Under the pieces are notes generated by a model. It was not told the DNA's origin, ran no database searches, and saw nothing but the letters and a program-made list of their open reading frames with translations. A stretch of 13,069 nt of DNA, taken from Thiotrichales bacterium (GTDB lineage: Bacteria; Pseudomonadota; Gammaproteobacteria; J044). The first letter of the stretch is position 1. Every line of letters starts with the position of its first letter. Positions 7,865 through 13,069 of the stretch are shown here, piece by piece. Location of the stretch: contig JANTGN010000063.1 in assembly GCA_024762895.1 (NCBI GenBank), positions 1 through 13,069 on the forward strand, given 5' to 3'. The translations under genes and the position numbers were made by a program.

Positions 7865-7997
7865 CTAGATAACTCCTGATTCTATATGAATGCCAACCAC
7901 ATACTTTTTTTGAAACTGTCGTCCAGTTAATTGCGTTAATACATGGATAATTTGGCCATCGGTTCAGCAATTGACATGTCTATTAGGTAGAGAAGAA

Positions 7998-9152
7998 GTG
8001 AAAAAACGCACAAAGCAAGAGAAAAATATATCTGATGGAAAGATTGCTGATCCCACTCGTAGAGAAATACTGAAGAGTGCTTTAATTGCAGCATGCCTGC
8101 TTAATACAACCACCTCCTTCGCCATAACCGCCGGCAGCAAACATAAGAAACTACCTTTGCACATGGCCGGCTTCCGATTTGACCGGGTTGCTGCGCTTAT
8201 CGATGGGCATGTAGAGGTGGAAGGCTGCAATGTTAGCTTCGATATTGCTGGCATCGGTGACATGAACACGGATATTTTTAGCGGCACACAGACCTGGGAC
8301 GTGACGGAAATTGGCCTGCATCCATTTATGCTGGCTTATGCCAACGAAGGGTTCAGAGATTACAGCCTGATACCAGTTTTTCCACTGCGCCAGTTCAGGC
8401 ACAAAAGTATCTTTATCAACACATCCAGTGGCATCTCAAAGCCTGAGGACCTGAAAGGAAAGCGGGTAGCGACGGCAGGTTTTTCTTCCACGTCATTGAC
8501 CTGGATACGGGGCATATTGAAGGACGAATATGGTGTGCGTCCAGAAGATATTGAATGGGTCGTCTCTTCCGACGACTCATCGGCAAACCTTGTCGGCAAA
8601 GTATCAAAGCAGGAGAGCATGATTCCTGAAGGGCTTGTCGTTTCGAAGGGTGCGCCCGGAAAGGATGAGTCTGATTTGCTGGTTAATGGTGATGTGGATG
8701 CACTGCTTCATGCAGCAGAGCCTCGTGCATTTGTTGAAGGGGATCCCAGGGTGGCAAGGCTGTTTCTAAACTATCGAGTAATAGAACAGGCATATTATTC
8801 GAAGACCGGCATCTTTCCGATCATGCATGCTGTCGCGATAAGAAATTCATTGATTGATAAAAACCCCTGGCTACCTGAAGCCGTGTTTACAGCATATACC
8901 AGGGCAAAAGCAATTATGTATGAGAATATGAAGAAATCTGGATGGGCAAATATCTCATTACCCTGGATTAGCCAGGAAATCGAGGAAACTCGTACCCTGA
9001 TGGGAGATAACTTCTGGCCCTATGGTATTGAGCCTAACAGGAAGGCCCTTGAAGCCTTGCTTCAATACTCTTACGAGCAGGGTTTATCCCGCAGGCAGTT
9101 AAAGATAGAAGATATATTTCACCCCTCAACACTGGAACTGATGGATGCTTAG
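7998..9152 (+). CDS. Tat-exported protein of the 4,5-dihydroxyphthalate decarboxylase-like/solute-binding family
   Basis: The start is taken as GTG 7998, preceded by GGTAGAGAAG; an in-frame TTG at 7971 lacks a good site. The product is 384 residues. Residues 20-26 read TRREILK, followed by a hydrophobic stretch SALIAACLL and a small-residue cleavage zone, a good twin-arginine signal. The mature part resembles the Pht5-type family: 'LHMAGFRFDRVAALIDG', 'FDIAGIGDMNTDIFSG', 'EIGLHPFMLAYANEGFRDY', 'IPVFPLRQFRHKSIFI', 'GISKPEDLKGKRVATAGFSSTSLTWIRGIL', 'YYSKTGIFPIMHAVAIR', 'LLQYSYEQGLSRRQLKIEDIF'. This family shares the type 2 periplasmic-binding fold, so it could bind an aromatic acid for uptake or decarboxylate it. 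No permease or ATPase gene is nearby. About 130 bases separate it from the barrel gene, with no clear promoter or terminator. Confidence 0.82.
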   Translation: MKKRTKQEKNISDGKIADPTRREILKSALIAACLLNTTTSFAITAGSKHKKLPLHMAGFRFDRVAALIDGHVEVEGCNVSFDIAGIGDMNTDIFSGTQTWDVTEIGLHPFMLAYANEGFRDYSLIPVFPLRQFRHKSIFINTSSGISKPEDLKGKRVATAGFSSTSLTWIRGILKDEYGVRPEDIEWVVSSDDSSANLVGKVSKQESMIPEGLVVSKGAPGKDESDLLVNGDVDALLHAAEPRAFVEGDPRVARLFLNYRVIEQAYYSKTGIFPIMHAVAIRNSLIDKNPWLPEAVFTAYTRAKAIMYENMKKSGWANISLPWISQEIEETRTLMGDNFWPYGIEPNRKALEALLQYSYEQGLSRRQLKIEDIFHPSTLELMDA

Positions 9153-9196
9153 TTTATCTATCAATCGCCTGAATGACTTATTACGGAGATATTGAT

Positions 9197-10063
9197 ATGA
9201 ATAGATTGAAAAATAGACTGTTACTGTTTATCTGCCTTGTCGTTTTTAATCCAGTTCAGGCAACTCAGGAAACCGGACAGGTCAGGCTTGAAGGGCAACC
9301 TAACTTCAGAGATATTGGGGGTTACCAGACCAGCGATGGTAGAACAGTAAAAAAAGGTCTGGTTTATCGATCAGGCGAATTACCCAGGCTTACCGATCAG
9401 GATGTACAGAAACTCGATGAATTAGGTGTTAAGACCGTAGTCAACTTCCTGACCTTGTCCGAAATTGAGTCAAAGGGCAGGGACAGGCTTCCGGAAGGCG
9501 TGAAAGAAATCCCCATGCCGATGGAGGCCGGCAACATGGGTGAACTTGCAGAGGCCGTAAAATATGCCCGTGCCACGGGTGATTTTACCGAGGTTCCCCC
9601 GGAACTGAACGCTGAGATTCATCGCATGGCGATAGATCAGGGCCGCGAATATTACGCGGAGCTGTTACGCGAACTGGCCAGGCCAGAAAGTAAGCCCCTG
9701 ATATTTCATTGTTCTCATGGCGTACATCGTACCGGCACCGCAGCAGCCATACTCCTGTCAGCACTGGGAGTACCCTGGGAGACAGTACGCGAAGACTACA
9801 TGTTGTCGAACAGCTACCGAGCAGAAGAGGTTGAGCGGCGCCTGGGCCAGTTGAGGGAAAAAGCGGCTGAAACCTTCCTTATCAAGCCGGAGGAGGTCGA
9901 TATGACTAATATCAGGGCCTTCTACATTCTTGAGCCTGAATATATCGACGCCTCGCTGGAAGAGGCTGTAAAGCTGTATGGTTCCATGGATAACTATATT
10001 CGTGAGGGCCTGGGCATCGATGAAGAGACGATCCAGGCACTACGTGATCAGTTGCTTGAATAA
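9197..10063 (+). CDS. Exported tyrosine-phosphatase-like protein (Y_phosphatase3/DSP fold)
   Basis: ATG 9197 is preferred to ATG 9173 because GGAG (9185-9188) lies 8 bases before it. The product is 288 residues and begins with a signal peptide (MNRLKNRLLLFICLVVFNPVQA, written here only as its boundaries: cleavage after residue 22). After that comes the family opening 'PNFRDIGGYQTSDGRTVKKGLVYRSGEL' and the active-site loop HCSHGVHRTGT with nucleophile Cys172 and Arg178 (CX5R). A candidate general acid is not obvious. Bacterial members hydrolyse phosphotyrosine, phosphoserine or phosphoinositides, usually as secreted or cytoplasmic enzymes. Here the location is periplasmic. It lies 44 bases after the Pht5-like gene and is probably cotranscribed with it. 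Its natural substrate in this cluster is unknown. Confidence 0.88.
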   Translation: MNRLKNRLLLFICLVVFNPVQATQETGQVRLEGQPNFRDIGGYQTSDGRTVKKGLVYRSGELPRLTDQDVQKLDELGVKTVVNFLTLSEIESKGRDRLPEGVKEIPMPMEAGNMGELAEAVKYARATGDFTEVPPELNAEIHRMAIDQGREYYAELLRELARPESKPLIFHCSHGVHRTGTAAAILLSALGVPWETVREDYMLSNSYRAEEVERRLGQLREKAAETFLIKPEEVDMTNIRAFYILEPEYIDASLEEAVKLYGSMDNYIREGLGIDEETIQALRDQLLE

Positions 10064-10068
10064 CTTAC

Positions 10069-10090
10069 TTAAGGAACCTCTGATCTATTC
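10069..10090 (+). repeat. Left terminal inverted repeat of the MITE-like element
   Basis: The reverse complement of 10214-10235 with one mismatch (C/T at the 17th base). Confidence 0.85.
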
Positions 10091-10213
10091 ATAAACTCGT
10101 ATCTTGCGCCTAAAATATTCAGCTTCTGCGTTGCAAATCTTCGCAATAGCCAGCTATTTCGCGCGATTCGCGCCTTAAATCAAAACATTTTAGATCATAA
10201 TCTACTTCGTCCA

Positions 10214-10235
10214 GAATAAATCAGAGGTTCCTTAA
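10214..10235 (-). repeat. Right terminal inverted repeat of the MITE-like element
   Basis: Pairs with 10069-10090. Pairing does not extend outward at the next base (C at 10068, T at 10236). Confidence 0.85.
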
Positions 10236-10353
10236 TTAAATGAGGGGGATAATACGGTTGTAGCGTCCGCCTTAGTAAAAAAGATGATATTGATATTTTA
10301 AATCACTAACTATTACAGATGGCTAATGCAAGGCTTGCAAAGTTATATACACC
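10236..10353. other. Non-coding spacer between MITE and terminator
   Basis: AT-rich sequence with no supported gene. The only structure is a small perfect palindrome TGCAAG-G-CTTGCA at 10327-10339, of unknown meaning. With the MITE and the following hairpin this fills the 10064-10377 gene-free stretch. Confidence 0.5.
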
Positions 10354-10379
10354 CCCCTCGATTGAGGGGATTTGTTTTT
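10354..10379 (+). terminator. Probable Rho-independent terminator of the sulfatase-phosphatase block
   Basis: CCCCTC (10354-10359) pairs with GAGGGG (10364-10369) around a GATT loop, followed by ATTTGTTTTT. The T tail is on the forward strand, so it would end forward transcripts leaving the phosphatase gene. The reverse strand lacks a T run. The stem is short. Confidence 0.65.
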
Positions 10380-10593
10380 AGCTGGCATGCTTCCATTCAT
10401 TGCCGGCGTCAATGCCATGACTTTCCTCACCCGCTACTGAGTTATGCACAGGTGCCTTAAGGGCCACCAACTCTTCATCACTGAATGGGTGGATCGCAAT
10501 AGTACGATCGAAGTCGGCCTTGGTAGCGTCCCACCTGAGTGCTATAGCAAAGCCCTGAAGCATCTTATCGGCGCCATCACCAAGCGTGACGGT
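10378..10593 (-). pseudogene. gor: C-terminal remnant of glutathione reductase
   Basis: The reverse frame ends at TAA 10378-10380 and contains 'GDGADKMLQGFAIALRWDATK' followed by 'ADFDRTIAIHPFSDEELVALK'. In full-length glutathione reductases (about 450 residues, FAD/NADPH flavoenzymes that regenerate GSH) this is the last part of the dimerisation domain, including the active-site His of the HPT motif, here HPF. Only about 55-60 residues of homology remain. The FAD and NADPH domains and the CXXXXC redox centre are absent, because coq7 ends immediately upstream at 10596. An ATG at 10563 would allow a 61-residue peptide, but without the rest it cannot be an enzyme. About 25 residues after EELVALK are not family-like. 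It is most likely debris of an old rearrangement. Confidence 0.75.
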
Positions 10594-10595
10594 AA

Positions 10596-11240
10596 TCAGA
10601 CCCAGTAAGCCAGCTTGGTCATTACCTTGGACATCAGCGGCATCATGACCTTGCGCACGGGTTCGGGCAGGGGCGCGCCACCGTATTTGACCGCCGCCGT
10701 GGCGTGATGTTCTTCGTCCTCTTTCATCTGTTCCAGGATCACGCGGCTGCGTTCATCGTCTTCGGGTAATTGCTCCAGGTGTTCTTCGAGATGTTTCACC
10801 ACCTGCTTTTCGGTCTCGTTGACGAAACCCAGGCTCCACTTGTCACCAACCGCACCGGCTATGGCTCCAATACCAAAGGAACCCCAGTACCAGAGGGGCC
10901 CGAGCAGACTCTTATGCGTGCCCAGTTCGCGTATGCGGGATTCGGTCCAGGCCAGGTGGTCATTCTCCTCCATGGCGGCCCGCTCCATCTTGTCGGCGAT
11001 ATCCTTGCGATGCGCCGTCAGGGCCTGGCCCTTGTAGAGCCCCTGGGCAGAGACCTCACCGGCATGATTGATACGCATCAGGCGACCCACCCGGTCACGC
11101 TCCTGGTCGCTCATGGTTTTGGATTCATCAAGCCCTTCGGCAGGATTCGAACGCTCCGTGATCGCGGGCCGTCCATAGATAGTACGTAATGAATGATCGA
11201 CCTCACCGAGAATACGATCCATCAGACTGTAGTGACGCAT
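10596..11240 (-). CDS. coq7: 2-polyprenyl-3-methyl-6-methoxy-1,4-benzoquinone monooxygenase (Coq7)
   Basis: A diiron hydroxylase that performs the penultimate hydroxylation in ubiquinone synthesis at the inner membrane. Start ATG 11240 gives 'MRHYSLMDRILGEVDHSLRT', the usual family N-terminus, with AAAGG nine bases upstream. An in-frame ATG at 11270 would add ten residues and sits two bases after the previous stop. In this 214-residue form the ferritin-like ligands are visible: Glu62 in NHAGEVSAQ, Glu92-x-x-His95 in EENDH, Glu144 in NETEK, and Glu176-x-x-His179 in EDEEHH. The central 'GPLWYWGSFGIGAIAGAVGDKWSLGFV' is the membrane-binding hydrophobic stretch. It follows the GlcF-like gene closely and is probably cotranscribed with it. 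It replaces the flavin enzyme UbiF used in enterobacteria. Confidence 0.95.
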   Translation of the reverse strand: MRHYSLMDRILGEVDHSLRTIYGRPAITERSNPAEGLDESKTMSDQERDRVGRLMRINHAGEVSAQGLYKGQALTAHRKDIADKMERAAMEENDHLAWTESRIRELGTHKSLLGPLWYWGSFGIGAIAGAVGDKWSLGFVNETEKQVVKHLEEHLEQLPEDDERSRVILEQMKEDEEHHATAAVKYGGAPLPEPVRKVMMPLMSKVMTKLAYWV

Positions 11241-11271
11241 AACTTCAAACCTTTCTAAGAATAGTGTCATT

Positions 11272-12462
11272 CTATGGCGACTTGAGCTGACGCGCCAGCA
11301 GCGTCAGGGGATGCACCACCTCGCAATCCAGGCCACTTTGTTCTATTACAGCCTGCATATGCAGACTACAACCGATATTGGCACTCACCAAGTAACGGGG
11401 TTGCTCTTTTTTTAGCCATTCAAGGCTGTGCTCAAATAGAGACTCACCCAGTTCAAACTGGTTCAACAGATTAAGCCCCCCGGCACCACAGCAACCATCG
11501 GATAACGGTAGATCAACGAGCTGAATACCTGGAATACGGTCCATCAGGGAACGCGTACTGGTCGCGTCCTTCAAAACATTGCGTTGAGTACAGGGCAAAT
11601 GAATTGCCACCTTTTCATCCATTGCAGAAAACTGTAATGCTTCGGTCCATTCATTAGAGCTGAGATAGGAGAGGATCTCCGAATGCCTGCTAACGAATGA
11701 ATCCGGATAGCCATTGAGTTCAGCCGCACAGCCGGTAGCCACGGATAATATCGGCGCACCGGGGTATTCATCGAAGGCTACCAGGTTTTTTTCTAGCATA
11801 GTATCCGCCTCCCCTGGCTGACCGGCATGCCGATGCATGGCACCACAACATACGGCCGATTTCGATCGCTGGACGAAATAGCCCATAGCAGAGAGCAGCC
11901 GTTCCGCAGCCCGTAGCGTTTCACGATCAGCCAGTTCCCCCATACAGCCTGTAAAGAGATAGATGGGGCGATCCTTGCTGATGGCATCTTGAGTCTGAAA
12001 AGAATGATGAATGGGTTTGGGAATTAGATCTCGTGCCCTGGACCAGCTACCCCTTACAGGGATATGCCGCAACAGAAACCCCAATGGTCCTGCTACTATC
12101 GAGACCAGGCGCAGCTTACCGGGTGCAGCCACCATATCCAGCAACTGGTTCGCGGGAATCCCATAACGCTTCATACCCTGTTCACGATTGACATTGGCCC
12201 GCGCCTGATCCATTAACGCCATAAAGGGTACGTGCGAAGGGCACATGGCCTCACAGGCACGACAACCCAGACATCGATCCAGGTGATAGGCCAGGCGCTC
12301 ATTGTCAGCCTCTACCCTGCCCTGATCGAGGCCAAGCATCAGGGCAATACGACCTCGTGGCGAGTCTCCCTCATCTTCTGTCTGGCGATACGTCGGGCAA
12401 TGAGGCAGACACAGACCACACATCACGCATTGATCAGCGTCTTTGAAAACAGGATTTGGCAT
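11272..12462 (-). CDS. GlcF-like (Fe-S)-binding protein with two [4Fe-4S] and two CCG domains
   Basis: A 396-residue protein. An N-terminal ferredoxin-like domain carries two CxxCxxCxxxC motifs (Cys12/15/18/22 and Cys64/67/70/74, the last of each followed by Pro), typical of [4Fe-4S] binding. Two cysteine-rich CCG domains follow: Cys173, Cys205-Cys206-Gly, Cys245; and Cys291, Cys324-Cys325-Gly, Cys365. This order is that of the glycolate oxidase iron-sulfur subunit GlcF and related heterodisulfide-reductase-like subunits, which pass electrons from a flavoprotein to quinone. Length equals that of GlcF (about 400). No glcD or glcE is in the window, so the partner is unknown and glycolate as substrate is not proven. 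No clear Shine-Dalgarno precedes ATG 12462. It lies upstream of coq7 and is divergent from the DUF481 gene. Confidence 0.88.
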   Translation of the reverse strand: MPNPVFKDADQCVMCGLCLPHCPTYRQTEDEGDSPRGRIALMLGLDQGRVEADNERLAYHLDRCLGCRACEAMCPSHVPFMALMDQARANVNREQGMKRYGIPANQLLDMVAAPGKLRLVSIVAGPLGFLLRHIPVRGSWSRARDLIPKPIHHSFQTQDAISKDRPIYLFTGCMGELADRETLRAAERLLSAMGYFVQRSKSAVCCGAMHRHAGQPGEADTMLEKNLVAFDEYPGAPILSVATGCAAELNGYPDSFVSRHSEILSYLSSNEWTEALQFSAMDEKVAIHLPCTQRNVLKDATSTRSLMDRIPGIQLVDLPLSDGCCGAGGLNLLNQFELGESLFEHSLEWLKKEQPRYLVSANIGCSLHMQAVIEQSGLDCEVVHPLTLLARQLKSP

Positions 12463-12522
12463 GGTCTGGTGCTTTGATACCTATATCAGTAGAATGCCCC
12501 CGCAAAATTCTGGGGAAGCAAC
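12463..12522. other. Short divergent intergenic region
   Basis: Sixty bases separate the Fe-S gene from the DUF481 gene, so both promoters must lie here or inside coding sequence. The reverse strand has an extended -10-like TGATATAGG. The forward strand has TAGAAT at 12490-12495, without a good -35. A short inverted pair CCCC/GGGG flanks GCAAAATTCT at about 12498-12515. Confidence 0.3.
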
Positions 12523-13069
12523 GTGAAAAAACTGACTTATCTTATCATCCTGGCCCTGCTGCCGGTCGTTACCCATGCCGAAGACAGGGATGATCCCTAC
12601 CAGGCAGCCGTGGAATTCGGCTATGTCGGCACCACGGGGAATACCGAGAACACCACGCTAAACCTGAAATACGATGGTAGTTACAGGGTCAAGAAGTGGA
12701 CTCATAACATGCTATTACAAGCTTATATGGCGACGACCAGTGGCGAGACCACGGGTGAGCGCTACCTGGGTGTCTATCAGCCCCGATATACCCTTAGCCC
12801 AAGGTCTTATCTGTTCGGTTTTTTCCGTTACTCGGATGATCGATTCAGCGGCTATAAATACCAGGCCTCGGAAACCGTGGGTTATGGTCGTAAATTCCTC
12901 ACCGGGCCCAAGCATTTCTTCGAGGGTGAGGCCGGTGCCGGTGCCCGCCAGCAGGAGGAGAGTGTGGACCCATATGCCTATAATGGCGAACCCGTTGTGC
13001 AGCTTAACGGCCGCTACGAGTACGTACTGTCAAAGTCCTCCTCCTTCACGCAGACCCTGGCCATCGTTG
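12523..13069 (+). CDS. DUF481 (YdiY-like) outer membrane protein, 5' part
   Basis: The reading frame starts at GTG 12523 with GGGGA (12512-12516) six bases upstream and runs off the window end (182 codons seen). Residues 1-19 are a signal peptide (VKKLTYLIILALLPVVTHA, cleavage before EDRDD). The mature start 'AVEFGYVGTTGNTENTTLNLK' is the characteristic opening of DUF481 proteins. Alternating strands with aromatic girdle residues follow ('YLFGFFRYSDDRFSGYKYQ', 'VGYGRKFLTGPKHFFEGEAGAG'). E. coli YdiY, of this family, is described as an acid-inducible protein, and others as salt-stress-related. The molecular function is unknown and the predicted structure is an outer membrane beta-barrel. Full members are about 250 residues, so most of the protein is present. 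Confidence 0.88.
   Translation, partial: MKKLTYLIILALLPVVTHAEDRDDPYQAAVEFGYVGTTGNTENTTLNLKYDGSYRVKKWTHNMLLQAYMATTSGETTGERYLGVYQPRYTLSPRSYLFGFFRYSDDRFSGYKYQASETVGYGRKFLTGPKHFFEGEAGAGARQQEESVDPYAYNGEPVVQLNGRYEYVLSKSSSFTQTLAIV

Larger units (their letters stand above)
10069..10235. mobile_element. MITE-like non-coding element with terminal inverted repeats
   Basis: A 167-bp segment bounded by 22-bp inverted repeats (10069-10090 and 10214-10235; 21 of 22 match) that begin TTAAGGAACCTCTGAT. Inside are a subterminal inverted pair (CTAAAATATT 10110-10119 with AACATTTTAG 10184-10193, one mismatch) and two short palindromes (AATAGC-CA-GCTATT at 10145-10158, GCGCGA-T-TCGCGC at 10161-10173). There is no convincing reading frame. 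It starts five bases after the phosphatase stop. The size, nested symmetry and lack of coding fit a miniature inverted-repeat transposable element. The end bases are palindromic (TTAA), so the target duplication cannot be separated from the ends. The family is not identified. Confidence 0.8.

Noticed and set aside
7971..7976. TTGACA, a perfect -35 hexamer before the Pht5-like gene
   Set aside because: No acceptable -10 hexamer follows at 15-19 bases, and a start there would fall inside the coding region of the GTG-initiated gene.
7865..7997. Promoter search before the Pht5-like gene (TTGAAA at 7910)
   Set aside because: Spacing to the TTAATA-like hexamer is outside the normal range, so no promoter is called.
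10069..10235. MITE-like element as a riboswitch or small RNA
   Set aside because: The long perfect terminal repeats and placement after a stop codon fit a mobile element better than a conserved regulatory RNA; no downstream gene begins close by.
10327..10339. Perfect 13-base palindrome TGCAAG-G-CTTGCA
   Set aside because: Single short site with no gene starting nearby on either strand, so an operator role is not supported.
10770..11189. A 139-codon open frame on the forward strand
   Set aside because: It lies fully antisense to coq7, whose diiron motifs are unambiguous, and has no family resemblance or ribosome binding site.
1..13069. tRNA, rRNA, CRISPR arrays, integrase or transposase genes
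   Set aside because: No cloverleaf-like sequence, regularly spaced repeats or recombinase motifs were seen by reading both strands.

Overview
The window looks like chromosomal DNA from a gammaproteobacterium of unassigned genus, probably free-living and respiratory. The evidence is the linked pair cutA-dsbD, a Coq7-type ubiquinone hydroxylase, a GlcF-like Fe-S protein, and Gram-negative envelope proteins (TolC/HlyD-like export, DUF481 and MetA-type beta-barrels). The outer thirds (about 1-3900 and 10600-13069) are visibly GC-richer in codon choice than the middle (about 4000-10380).

Layout. (1) 1-1301: the 3' part of a TolC-like outer membrane channel overlaps by ATGA an unusually short HlyD-like periplasmic adaptor. 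(2) 1339-3908: cutA overlaps by ATGA a dsbD whose periplasmic N-terminal domain is present twice. A strong hairpin terminator at 3934-3961 closes this block. (3) 4019-10063: an accessory block. A reverse-strand AraC-family regulator is divergent from four forward genes: a Cys-type (formylglycine) sulfatase, a MetA/'neuromedin U'-type outer membrane beta-barrel, a protein of the 4,5-dihydroxyphthalate decarboxylase/solute-binding fold with a twin-arginine signal, and an exported tyrosine-phosphatase-like protein. All four products carry export signals, so the cluster looks like an envelope pathway acting on an external, possibly sulfated or aromatic, compound. The substrate cannot be read from sequence. 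(4) 10064-10593: a 167-bp MITE-like element with 22-bp terminal inverted repeats, a hairpin terminator, and a reverse-strand remnant of the C-terminus of glutathione reductase. (5) 10596-12462 (reverse): a GlcF-like (Fe-S) protein followed 31 bases later by coq7. (6) 12523-13069: the 5' part of a DUF481 outer membrane protein, divergent from the Fe-S gene and cut by the window end.

The best candidate for something not well described is the divergent AraC/sulfatase/beta-barrel/Tat-exported Pht5-like/phosphatase cluster. A sulfatase active-site histidine appears to be replaced, and a 10-bp direct repeat lies in the divergent promoter region. The MITE and the truncated gor remnant at its right side fit an accessory insertion between housekeeping genes. 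No tRNA, rRNA, CRISPR array, transposase or integrase was seen.
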